64,000 nucleotides of DNA from Drosophila pseudoobscura (lineage: Eukaryota; Arthropoda; Insecta; Diptera; Drosophilidae). Below, one piece after another: positions 10,110 to 22,130 of the stretch; position 1 is the first letter of the stretch, and every line of letters starts with the position of its first letter. Under the pieces are notes generated by a model. It made no database searches. It was not told where the DNA came from and saw nothing but the letters and a program-made list of their open reading frames with translations. The stretch is taken from assembly GCF_009870125.1 (NCBI RefSeq), contig NC_046680.1, positions 20,045,501 to 20,109,500 on the forward strand, in the 5' to 3' direction. A program made the translations under genes and the position numbers.

Positions 10110-11842
10110 TTAGAACGGAAGACCGATCTCGAATGCATTTATCATGGCATTACCCGAATCGTAGATGCCGATGACGCCGAAGAGCACGCCTAGGGCAATG
10201 ATGAGGTAGTCTTTAGCTAATTCCTTCTGGTCGAGCAGGTGACCCTTAATCTTGATGTGGAAATAGCAGGGCCAGATGAAGCTGAGCATGGTGCCAGTGA
10301 AGCTGCCAATGAAGCCCATTAGGATGGAGAAGTGGGGAATGAAGATGGCCATCAGGATGGTCGATACGATGACGGCCACACGGAAGCCCAGACCCCAGAC
10401 TTTCAGCTCTCCGTCGAGGTTCCAGATGGTCGGGAACTTTGTCTTCGGCGGTCCGCGGAAGAAGTTCCGCTCGAGCAACTCGCAGGCGGCGTAGTATGGC
10501 AAGGGGTAGCTGAGGATGGCCTTGATTACCAGGAAGAAGTTTACCATACCCTTGAAGCCCTGCGAGTGCAAGTTGTTGGTAATCACCTGCTGCGTGTCGT
10601 TCTGAAATGTCAGAAAGCAGATGTACCCAAACCCGGCCTTGAACACGGCCGCCGCGATATGCGACCAATCGAGCATCCAGTTGAACTTGGAGCGGTCTGT
10701 CATGTTGCCCTCGAGCGTGGGCAGGAAAATCTGGGAGGTGTAGGAGAAGACGATCACACCCAGCGAGATGGGGAAGTTCTCCATGTCGATGCTGAAGCGC
10801 ACCTTCGACCAGCCCCAGTCGCCGATCTGCAGCAGGCAGTAGCCGAGGATCACCGCGTTTATCACGATGTGGGACATGGTGCACCAAAAGGACAGGGTCG
10901 AGACCATCTTCAGGGACTTGAGGAAGCCCATCGGCAGTAAGAAGATGCCCACAAACAGCATCCAAGATCGGGAGTCGAACGAGCCCGTCGGATAGGTGCC
11001 CGCCAGCAGGTCACCGCAGACCACCACATAGAGGATGCAGGTCATCAGGAGCTCGATCAGCTGGGCGATGCTGACGGCCCTGGCCCCCAGTTTGGGCCCG
11101 AAACATACCTTGGCAATGGCCACGTAGCTGTCGCGCACTCGCACCATCTGGCCGGTGGTGGGGTCCGGCTCATAGAGGCACTGCACAAGCACTTTTCCCG
11201 TGTAGCAGCAGATGTGTGCAATGCCCACCATGGCAATGATGGCCCAGTAGCCGCCGTGGAGCACAGCGAAGGGCAACGATACGATGAACATGCCTTGGAT
11301 AGCGTTGGTCACGTTCCATGCCGCCTGGTATTCGTCGATCTTGCAGCCGCCGCCACCTTCTCCCTCGCAGACAAACGAGCTGCCCTCTGAGGCGATGCTT
11401 CCTTGCCTGCAAAGCGATCGGAGTAAGGATTGGGATTAGGCACAGCTGCGGGAAAGGAAACTGATTTCATAGGTACGCACCTGAAGCCGTCCGTCTGCTG
11501 GTATCTCCCGTCGTACTCGTTGAAGGTTGTGCTCTGGTACTCGTTCTTGTAGTCGCCCTCGCCTTCGCCATCACCTTCGTTTGACCAGTTGCCCGTATTC
11601 CGGAATGGATTCGAACTCATCTCCGTGGTCTGGTCACCGCCGTCCATGCCCGTGTCCATGGCCTGGCCGTGGCCGTTGGCGAAGTTTTGGTGTGGCTGAT
11701 GGGGCCTCTGTTGGCTGCTGCCGGGTGGCTGTTCGTACTCCTTGCGCTCTGGAATTTGCTGTCGGGCCGTTTGCACGGCCACGTTCAGTATGTTCTTCAG
11801 CGGTGGCAATGGCGTGGCTTTCAATTTGGCTATGAATGACAT
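10110..11842 (-). CDS. VGAT: Vesicular GABA transporter (vesicular inhibitory amino acid transporter)
   Basis: Exons are 11481-11842 and 10110-11406, with a 74-bp GT-AG intron, giving 552 residues; I recall about 549 for D. melanogaster VGAT. The protein loads GABA (and glycine) into synaptic vesicles in exchange for protons. Residues 1 to about 145 are a hydrophilic cytosolic N-terminus. Then a typical amino-acid/auxin permease fold begins at WNVTNAIQGMFIVSLPFAVL, with family hallmarks CCYTGK, VRVRDSYVAIA and AQLIELLMTCILYVVV, and about ten hydrophobic segments run to the C-terminus. The start at 11842 (MSFIAKLKATPLPPLKNILN) is the first Met of an open exon and fits the family length. The gene is convergent with the repeat-protein gene. 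Orthology is clear from the conserved transmembrane core. Confidence 0.95.
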
Positions 11843-12583
11843 GGTGAATGTTGGCGATGGGCTACGAGTTTACACAGAGCAGATGGTGGTGGGGTGGTGA
11901 GTGGAGACAGATGGCGGCGGCCGCGGTGGTGTCAAGAAACGCGTTCGATCTGACGCTTATCGATTTTGCCTATGGATATGCCTGCGAAATAATGCTGCAA
12001 TCGGAGTGCGGAGTGAGTTCTAGCTCCTCCGCAATGGGTGTCACGAATAGCTCGACTACGAATTACACTACGGAAAACCGCAATCTAGAAATAAAGCTGA
12101 ATTTTGTCTCAGATTTTGGATGATTGATTTCTTCTACTTGGCGCCCTGGTGAATGGAGCAGCACGTTTATCATGCAGTTTTCAGATACTTGCACATCCTG
12201 CTCACTCAATCTCGATCCTGGGACTCGACGCCGTCCAAATCCAACTGAAAAGGCCGAAAACTATTGCGGAAATCCGTGGAAAAGTGTGTTTAAAATTTTA
12301 TGTAACGTAAGAATTTCGTTTGTTCAGTGAATGAGAAAAGAAAATTTTACACTCCAATCTGATGATGACGGCGCCCACTGCGCAGACTCCTGTTCGCAGT
12401 ATATATCGGGTGGCTGTCATATGGTCCAGGCACGTTCCACACGACTGTGTGGACCCAAAGATGTGTTCCACCTTGACATTGACATCGATATGAGATGCGA
12501 TTCGATTTGATTGGATTCGATACGCGACGTGGCGCGTACTTTCTACTTTTCTTCGATGTGCGATTCGATTACTTCGACTATAC
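11843..12583. other. Upstream/5' UTR region of VGAT and 3' flank of Sox15
   Basis: About 740 bp between VGAT (transcribed leftwards) and the 3' end of Sox15 (also leftwards). It should hold the VGAT promoter and 5' UTR. A TATA-like stretch (agtatatatcgg) sits near 12398-12410, but its orientation and use are not shown. Small open frames here have no coding character. Confidence 0.5.
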
Positions 12584-12589
12584 TTTATT
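12584..12589 (-). terminator. Poly(A) signal of Sox15
   Basis: TTTATT on the + strand (AATAAA on the - strand) lies about 165 bp past the Sox15 stop codon. It is the first canonical signal after the stop, so it is the likely cleavage signal. Confidence 0.6.
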
Positions 12590-12754
12590 CATCTTCGCTT
12601 TATAAAACTTCTAAACATTGTACAATTTATTTGGATTGGATAATCTATATGGGGGTGGGGTTCAAAAAGGGACAGGACAACCTAAACCACTCACTAATCT
12701 CTAGTTACCAAAAATTACATACATATGTATAGTATATCCGATGCCGATCCTGAA

Positions 12755-15159
12755 TCAGTTGCTGTAGCAGGTCTTGCGCACTCCGGCCAGGATGTTGCTA
12801 ATCTCGTCGTCCTTCCGCTGCTGTTGCTCGAAGAGCATCTCCCCGACTCCCACTCCAACCATGCCCCCCGGTCCAGGGCCAAAGTGATGATGATGGGGGT
12901 GCTGTTGCATGGCTGCCGGATTCGAGGTCACTGTCTGAGCAGGAGGCGCTGAGACAGAAGGAGCAGGTGGTGTCTGGTGCGGAACCTGCTGATGTGTCTG
13001 CGTCTGGGACTGGGACTGGGCCATGCCCTCGTATCCCCCATAGTTACCGTAGTGGAGGTAGCTGCTCTGCATGGCTTGCGTTCCATAGTGACCGGGCGCC
13101 GTCTGCTGGAAGGGCACCGCCAGCTGCAGCGGGAAGGCCGCCAGGCCGGTGGGGGCGTACGGAAGCTGGGTGTAGTAGCTCGCTCCGCCGGATCCAGGGG
13201 CCGACAACAGCATTGCATTGTTGTATGCCTCCGCCTCGTAGTCGTCGTAGTTCTGATTTGTGTCCGGGTACTTGAGGCACTTCTGCGACGCGGATCCGTC
13301 CGAGGCGTTGTCCTTGTGTTGCTCGGCGGAGCTGTAATCCAGGTCGTTGCTCTGATAGCGGAGAAAATCCTCGTACTGCATACCGTAGGCATTGGCGCTG
13401 GGATTCGAATGGGGATGGGGATTGGAAAGATATTCGTTGGCGCCCAGCAGTTGGTTGCTGCAGTTGTCCGACATGGACACGGTGTAGCCGCTCATCTCGC
13501 TGGCGGACACAGTCACAGAGGAGGCAGAGGACGTGGCTGTGGATGTCGCCAAGTTACAGTGCTGCTGTAACACTCCCCCAACGCTGCCACGCATCGAGCC
13601 CTCGTCCTCTGATGCGGACACTGGCGGATAAAAGGTCCCCTTCACGGAGTGCCCATGATCGAGCAGCCCGCGATTGTTGCACGTTACGTACATGCCTCGG
13701 GCGGCCACCACCGCCACCGAAGTGGGGGCCAGCGGATAGGAGGCGGCGTACAGTCCCTGCTGTGCCTGTGCCTGCGCCTTGCTTTTTTCCTCCGCCTTGG
13801 AGAGTTTATCCTGACGCGCCTTGGCCGCTCGACTGGTCGGCGGCTTTGTTAGCTTCTTGAGCAGCAGGGAGCTGTCGTAGCTCCCAACGCCTCCCGTGGG
13901 CGAGGACTCTGAGAGCAGGGCGGGTGGGCAATTGGCGGCGAGCGACTCGATCTGCTCAGTGCTGTCCGCATTGCTGTAGCAGTCCACGGAGCTCGGAGAA
14001 TACGTGGGCTTCAGCGGCTGCTCGTACTGATTCTGGTTCTGGTTGGGATTCTGGGGCGTGGAGGAGCACCTGCTCTCGTCGGTGGGCGTGGTATAGCTTG
14101 AGGAGGCAGTGGCCGTCGTCAGCGGCGGCGTGGAAAGCTTCGGTGTTGCCTTGCCCCCTCCTGCCCCGGCGGCAGGTGAGTTCTCTGTCTGATCCTTGCC
14201 TCCCGGCTGCATGGAGCGCAGCTTCGACTGCTTGCGGCGCCTCGGCCTGTACTTGTAGTTCGGATGCTCCGTCATGTGGATCACGCGCAGGCGCTCCGCC
14301 TCCTCAACATACGGCCTGCGGTCCTGCGGCGTCAATGAGCGCCATTTCTTGCCTGGAACGAGATGAGGAGAAGAGATTACAGATCCCTCATACATTTTGG
14401 CTTTGGACGAGCATTTTGGACGAGCTTTGGCTATGGATTCAGGGAATGATTAGACGCTCACCCAACATCTTGCTGAGGTCTGCGTTATGCAGGTCGGGAT
14501 TCTCATCGGCCAGCTTCTTGCGCTCGATCTTGGCCCAAACCATGAACGCGTTCATCGGCCGGCGGATGCGCGACTCTTTGGCACTTTTTGACTGGGTTGC
14601 GCCGGGCCTGTACTTCAGATCGGCGGCCATGGGCTTGTGCCTCTCCAGGTAGCCACAGTTGGGGGCGCACAGATCGCCCTTGTAGTCGTAGCTCCACATG
14701 GACGCGGGCTCGATGGGCGAATGCGAAGCGCACTCCTCAATGGAGCCCCCACTCACCATCCCGGGATGCTGATGCGACAGAAACTTGTTCAGCACCGAGG
14801 AGCAGCCACCGCCACCCAGCAGCGGTATATTGCTGCTGATCAGCGACCCGGACGCACTGCCTCCACCTCCGCCCACATACGCACTCGACACCATCGGCAT
14901 CGGGGAGTGGCTGTGCACCGAGAGAACCGCCTCGTTCAGCGAGTGCTCGTTCTCGTAGCCGGAGCTCTGTATGGCTGGGGAGTGCAGGCTGGGCGAGGAG
15001 TGTTCACTGCCCTGGCGCACATGGTAGAGGCCCGCCTCGCCCGCACCATCGTGCATCAGGCGGCCATCCGTCGTCAAGTAGCCTCCATGCTCCGGATAGT
15101 CGCTGCCCGTCGAGTGGCTATACTCCGGAGTACGCGAGATGTGTGGATACTTTTTAGAG
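12755..15159 (-). CDS. Sox15: Sox15, SoxF-group HMG-box transcription factor (first short coding exon not located)
   Basis: Two exons are clear: 14462-15159 and 12755-14352, with a 109-bp intron that splits the HMG box inside KMLG|KKW. The HMG box ([20 protein letters not shown] ... [10 protein letters not shown], about 14235-14572) carries the DNA-bending core of Sox proteins and the SoxF-type end. The flanks are Ser/Gly/Gln-rich, with His-rich and Gln-rich runs near the C-terminus, typical of activation regions. The upstream exon keeps an open frame above the first internal Met (15077), through [20 protein letters not shown], back to a good acceptor (TTTTGCAG) at 15160. So translation probably starts in a further exon of roughly 20 codons upstream, which I could not identify. 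The 765 codons seen compare with about 784 residues I recall for D. melanogaster. Known role: bristle socket-cell and other developmental programmes. Confidence 0.93.
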
Positions 15160-18100
15160 CTGCAAAATAGTTGGGCAAAGGATGTGGTTGGTAGATTGGT
15201 GGGAGATATGGGTACTCTCTTAAAGGGAAAGAGGGCCTATACAAAGTTCTTACAGAATGGGCTTTCATATATATTCGAAGACAGATGTGGACCAAATCTC
15301 TTGGTATTCCTCAAACTATGACTAATAACGGCTCTGATATATCTGTAAAGCTGACATCTTTATCTATGCACTTTATCAAAAAAACCAATAATTTCACTAG
15401 TAGGTAACTAGGGTTGTCATCTATCTGAAAGACAGCCGCTTTGAACTATTCTATAGAACAGTGAAAGGTTAAGCCCAATGAAGAATCCAACAAATTTACA
15501 AATATCTAGACCAATCAAAGAACGCACACAATTCCGACTATGATGGAGTAATCCCTTCTAACAAGACGCGTCCGCACTCTGTGTATCGCATTCATGATCA
15601 TTGTTAATCCCTGTCTCCAGGGGCTACTGCAGGAAATTACGTACCGCCGGCAAACAGGGCCGTCGCAATGTTCCCTATAATGATATTTAAAAGGGCTGCT
15701 AAATACGATGACAATTTTCGCGTTGCTGGCACGCACAGGGCGATATAAACACAAAGGGCAGGGAAGCTCTGAGGAACTTTGCATTTATCAGACACCAGAG
15801 AGACACACACAGAACTGGAACTGGAACTCGGACTCGGACTCGATAGAGTACTGGCAGGGGCAGGGCCCTGGATCGGCATGGATCCCTTGCTGCTGCGGTG
15901 CGCTCCTTAATGTCAGCGGACATAAATGTAAATTGGGCGCGTGCAGCTATTGTATTATCAAAGGAGGCCGCCCCGACTTCGACAAGCCACCGTCGAGTCG
16001 GAGTAAGCAAAGAAGCTGGAGCTCATGGGCTGGCGATGGAGATGAGATGGAGCTGGAGCAGAAGCTGGAACTGCGACTGCGACTTGGAATGAGGCTGTGG
16101 CTGTGGCCCACGGACTGGACCAGACCAGGTTCTTGGGCCTTTATGCATAACTTTTAAAAGTTGCGACATATCGACACATTTCAAAGTAATTCGCCTTCCA
16201 AGAATTCAGGCAGAGCGCGAAGCATGGAGAGCAGATCCGAAGACAAGTTTAAATATTGCCAAAGCTCCCGATCTCGAATCCGATCCCCGATTCCGGTCGC
16301 TCCTTTGGGATCTGTTTCAGTTTCAGTATATGCGTTCGTTCGTCCCTTCCTTCCTCGATTTGTTACCGTTTGAATTTATTGCTGCCCACTACACTTTTGG
16401 TCTATTGTGTGCCCCAAAGCGGTAGTCCCATCCAGAGAGCCAGAGCCAGGGCTCAGAGACCAGAGCCAGGCTGCTGCCTCTTTTGCCTACCTACAACCTC
16501 TGGGCCTAATTGTTAGCCATGCCATGGTTATGGGCTCTCGACTCTCGACTCTGTCTGTGCCACAACTAGACGCTCTAGTTCCGTGGACTTTCTTCGATGC
16601 AGCAGCAACAGCAGCAACAGCAGGAGCAGCAGCAAAAGCAACAGCAGCGCAGTCCATTGACAATGCCGACAAAGTTGCAAATTTTTAGTTAGCCAAGTCT
16701 GTACCCAACCCATGCCCTTGCGACCCTCCCTCCTTAGCAGACCCGACTCCAAGTCCAGCCACGGGATGAAGTCTCGATAATTTATTGAGGGTTTTCGGTG
16801 ACGTCGTTACGTTTTTGATATTCGGTTGCGGCTGCCGCGGCTGCGGCTGCTAAATACTTCGCCGCCGCCGATACGCCGATCCGCCGTTGCAAAGGGGCAC
16901 ACAAAATTATACCGTCCGGGCCCTGCCGTCCGTCCATCCGACTGTCCGACTGTCGGCCCGCTGTCCAACCTGTCCAAAACTGTCGACTGTCTGGTCGGCT
17001 TCGTTTCGTTTCGGTTCTGGCCGCAGTCTCAGTTTCTGAGTCTGGCTTTATCCTAAGCGCGCTCACGATCCACGAAGCTACCAAGCTCCAAGCTCCTGCA
17101 GATGCGGCTTAGCCGCTGCTTCAGCCTCAGCGTAAGCCTCTGCTCTGCTCTGCCCCATGCCACAAGCCTGCTGGAGGACTGCTTAGCCATGGCCCTGATT
17201 TTAAAATAGGACACATACAGTGGCCGGTAAGTTGGCATTTTTATGCGCGCAAAATGTCAACATCTTTGCAAAATGCCACATATTCCACATTGCGGCCAGC
17301 CGCTCTGTCCGGGCTCTGTCTGTCGCTGCCCCTTCTACTTGCCCCAGTACCCTGTCCGTTGTCCGCTGTCCAGTGTCCCCTGTCCGTTGTCCAAGTACTC
17401 GATGTCCACCGCCAAGTTGGGGACTGTGGAACGTTTTGTTTACGACAAGAGCGACTTCTCTGGTGGCTGCAACCGGAGTTGAACAGGGGGGAGGAAGCGG
17501 CCGATGCCCCTCCCTGGCTGCCACAAAAGTGGGCAACTCCTCCCTTTAACAAGCCTCGAAGCTCCACTCCATTCAGGAGCCGTACTAGAGGCCGCAACCA
17601 GACCTGAAGCCGAAGCCGCATTGATCTGGAGAGTGTCAGGCGCTTTAGCATATTGTGATTCATGTGACGCTCTGCCGCGCTGCTCAAGACAGCCTTTTCA
17701 GAAGCCCCTACCTTTCCCCCTTTCCCATGTGCTCCACCACACACAGATACAAAAATAAATACAAATAGCAGATCATGGATGGAGGACAATTGTCAGAAAC
17801 AAAGAGCGTCACCCGGTCAGCATTCTCCTTAATCTATATTTTCCATATTCCTGGCTAATTTTAGAAAACCATTCTTGGATTGACATCCCAGGGATTCCTG
17901 CAAATGGGACAGTAATTAAGACAGTCCCACGGCATTTTGGACTGCGAGGGAAGAGCTGTCACTACCTTTGTCTAGTCCTGCGACCCGAGGGAATGAAAAT
18001 GGCGAGTATTCAGGGTCTTGACAACAATTGGACAGATTTGTCTCGGGTTTTCTCTCTACATAATTTGGATAGCGGAAGAGCAGGCGGAAAGCAAACAATG

Positions 18101-18236
18101 TTCTGGACATAAGATATGATATTCTTTTAATACAATGAAGTGGCAACATCCAAATCACTGAGCTCAAAAGCTGTCATACACCCTTTCAGTTGAATGATCA
18201 TGGGATCACTTGATTTAGAGAGTTGTCTTTCCATTT

Positions 18237-18263
18237 CATTATACATTATACATTATACATTAT
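18237..18263. repeat. Short tandem repeat, unit cattatacat-like
   Basis: About three head-to-tail copies of an 11-bp-scale unit (cattatacatt) in noncoding DNA. A simple minisatellite, with no sign of function. Confidence 0.7.
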
Positions 18264-21218
18264 AAACTATATCGAGACAAAGCACCTTCCAAGCAGGTGT
18301 TCTTTCTATCTATCTGGTTATTAATCAAGTATTTGCATAAAACTGACTAAAGAATGTACAAGTCCGTTCCAACTACAATTATCACCAACCATCGGATAGT
18401 TCATCCCCCCGGAAACCCATATCCTGGATCTATGGTAAGTTTGGCAAATCATTTGGCGCCTCGCCAGCGATCGCATTGGTCGCGTTGTAAGCGGTGCGAC
18501 AAGGTAATAAAAGCCATTTTGGTTTTCGGCCACATTCAGAGGCAGAAACGGAGTGGAGTCGGAGGTGGGTGTGGCCAGCAAGCCTGCACAAGAGGCATCT
18601 GCCTCGGCTCTCCATTTGCTCCATTTGCAGTCTATTGGCTGCCTGCAGCTGCAAATGCAGGCGCCCCGGACCGAATACATTTGTTCCCAACAGCCAACAG
18701 ATTTCTTTGGCTTACAGAAGAGGCCAGAAACCAGTCTCGTTTTAGCCAGTTTCAGTTCCAGTTGAAGCTGCGGCTGCGGCTGCGGCTGCTGCTGTGTCTG
18801 GCTCTGGGTCTGGCTGTGACTGCAGCAGCGGCCCAGGTGTGATGTACTTGAATAACTTAACGACGCAGTCGCAGGCCCAGTGCGAGTGCCAGGCCACTGC
18901 CAGGCCCCGTGCCCCAGCGATGAGTTGTCGGGCGATCGGCCATTTACGCATACATACATATGCATGGAGCAGCTACATGCAATACATATACATATAGTAG
19001 CGCGTGTCTGCCTGTGTGTGCGGGCATCTGTATGTAGATGCTGCTGACCAACCAATAAGCATAAACAGCCCCAGCATCCGGGCCCGAAGAGCCGCCATCT
19101 TAGCTTTAATGAACGTGTACCAGCGCGAAGGTACGCGCTGCGCTACCTGTGCTGCCCAACGAATGGGATCTGTACGCACAGTGAAAATGGAGGCTCATAT
19201 ATCTGTGTGCAGCATATAGGGGATACACCACATAAGGGCCCCATGCCACATAATTAAACTAATGAAGCAAGCGTTCATCATCATCATCATCACTCTTCGG
19301 ATTCGTTCGGCTAATGAGGTTTATTGCTGCTGTCGTCGGCCGATCCGTGCCCCTGCATCGTGGCTCTCCGCTAAAGAAACGGCGAAGACCCAGTTCTCAC
19401 ACAAGCGATTTTAAGAGCATAAAAAAGATACAAAAACTTAATGGATTTTAGCACGCACACAAACACACACACAACGGAGAGAGACTCGCACAGATACACC
19501 ATATACTCGTACACGGATACTTGGTTGAGACTCCCTCGCAGCTTGAGCGGCCCTAAATTATATGGATGGCTTGGAAATGGAGGTGTATTCCACTTGTTCA
19601 TGCATATACGAATAAGTAGAGTAATTGCATATCGAGGATCTCTACTTAAGCAGTCCGAAAATTAGTGGCGAACAGACCTGTAAGTCGTGTAGCAAAAGGG
19701 TTTCGCCATTGGGGAGTCCCACACCGGATCTTCTTGGGTTTTTTGAAGAGATTATACTTACAGTTACCCTCTTAATGATATTACATTGGTCAGGCGGTAA
19801 CATCCCATCTGGTCTTCGAAAGTAGGCGGTCGAAAAACCAATAAGTTCTCATGAAGATCCTTTTAAAAGTTTCTGAACATGTACATACAAACAACGCGTC
19901 TTGAATAGTTTTAATATTGAATGGATTGGTTGCATTCCGACTTTAAGATTATATAGTTTTAATTTTTTCTTCCAAAAACAATAAGTCCTTAACAAAAATA
20001 CTCAAGGAATGTTATCATAGATAGGATAGGGACAATAAACCACTTACTTGAAGATTTCATTCGCTTAAGTCTGTACACCCCGACATTCCTGATGCTCCCT
20101 TGTAATCTTATTAGCCAATTCACATTTAAATGCATGAAAAGTTAGAAAGAGATTCCAGGAAAAAACCTTTTGGAACGGCCTTTACGTCAGTGTCAGTTTT
20201 AGTTCCTGTCTCGAATGGGGAAATCCAGAAAAGAGCCAGTATTAACTATGTCTGCGAGTATCTCAACTAAGACGTCACACAATTTCCATATATGTATGTA
20301 TACTTTCCAGGAATCGGTGCTATGATTGGAAACTAATAGGAAATCTTATTTTAATTGGAGACGCAGATCGAATTTGTTAAAGTTTGACATTTCCTCCGCA
20401 CCGCCAAGGCCCAAGTCCCAATGAAAACTTAATTAATTGCCAAACTTGATGGAAAATCCATATACACAGCTGGTTGTTTATGGCTCATTGGATTTTATTT
20501 TTTTTTTTATGTGGAAAACTATTTAGATTGGGTCTGGAGCTAGCAGAGTTTGGGTAGATCGATACCTTGGCTTGATTTATGTGACTGCCATAAGAGATCA
20601 AATTGAATGGCATCGCTTCGCTTGAAACCGAATTGATTTGTGGCCAATTCCAAAAGGAAGATTCCAACAATGTGACGAAATATGCGACAAGCTTTCGCCC
20701 AAGATCACTTGGGGCATCGCTTAGATGTTCCCAAATGTCTTTCGAATTTTGTGGGGATTTATCAAATCGTTTTCATCAGTATTTAATTTCGTTTCATGGC
20801 TTCATTTCCATTCATAATTTCAGCCAATTTGTAGCCGAGAGTTTCCCGTCGGAAACCGCGGAATCAGTCAGTCATATACATATGTACATATATACATATA
20901 TGCACAGACATACTATATATTTTTCTATACTTATGTATATACCTACAACTATTAAAATCTCATGCGTAGCTATCAAGCTCTGTAGATCGGAGCTAAATCT
21001 TTTTAATGGTCAAAGCCGCATGACCTCTGGCCCAAAATATACAAAAATTAAAACTTCTTGCGGACTTGCCCTCTGCATACCCACTTTTTCCCAGGGCGCT
21101 CCACCCGCGTTCGGACTTAGCCCGGTCGGTCTCTTGGTTTACTTTCCACTTGACCAATTTCGAGCCCCGTCCGAAGACGTTCTTAAGTTATTCTCGTCAA
21201 TCCATTTACATATTCGTG

Positions 21219-21247
21219 GCGGAGAGGAGAGGAGAGGAGAGGAAGGG
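21219..21247. repeat. GGAGA purine microsatellite
   Basis: Five-base purine repeat (ggaga), about five copies, in noncoding DNA upstream of Sox15. Of the GAGA/purine-tract type that can bind GAGA-factor-like proteins, but no nearby promoter is seen. Confidence 0.7.
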
Positions 21248-21794
21248 AGAACCCGTACAGTGGAGCGAGAAGCGGATACAGACACAAGTGCAAGTGCTGG
21301 GGCCCCGCTAAGGAAAATCTAAGCAACTTCTCAGGCCCTATATATAGCCACTATATACCATGTACCTCTGAGCATATGAAATCCCCGTCGGCCTTTGGCT
21401 GTCGTGCCCGCTTTCTGTGCCTCTGTATCTGTATCTGTGTGAGCGACCAAGTCTTGAAAAAGTCCCCTGTCATATGCTATGTATATGCCGATCTTTGAGA
21501 GAGAGAGGCATACTATCGTAGAGCTAGAGAATTTCCTCACCACCACAGGCGCACTCTTTCCATTTTTCATTATGGTTATTATCTTGAAGATATGTATCTT
21601 CGCTTCGGTTGGATATAATTAAACAGCGAGAAAAAAACTTTAGCATGGGAAAAATGTAAATATTACTTGTAATTTGTTAGCAGATGATGTGGATGTTCGT
21701 GATCATATGAGGGTTCCATTTTTATAAGGCAACAGAGACGGCGACGGTGGCGGTTGCGACTACGGGGACTGCTACGGCGCTCGTGGTAACGGTG

Positions 21795-22130
21795 ACGGTG
21801 ATGTTGTTGTTGTTGTTGTTATAGTTGCAATTGTTGTAAAAGTTGTTGGTGCTGTTGTTGTGGCTAATATTGCTGTAGTTTTTGTTGCAGTTGTTGTTGT
21901 GGGAGTCTATGTTGTTGAAGAAAATCTTCGTGTTGTTGAAGAAAACGATGGAATTGTTGTTTGAGCTACTATTGTTGTTGGAATTGTTGGTGGAGTCACT
22001 GTTGTTGGTGTGGGTGATGTTGACGGTAGCGACAATGATGTCGGCGGTGGTGGTGGCGCAGGCGGTGGCAGGTTGATGTTTCTCTTGCTGCAAGTGTTGG
22101 TGTTGTAGGGGTCTTTGCTGTTGCAGGGCC
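21795..22130. repeat. GTT/GTG trinucleotide-rich low-complexity tract
   Basis: Imperfect GTT/TGT/GGT trinucleotide runs. They create a long minus-strand open frame of Asn, Thr and Val (21722-22138) that has no conserved content and no splice or start context. I treat it as simple sequence, not a gene. Confidence 0.75.
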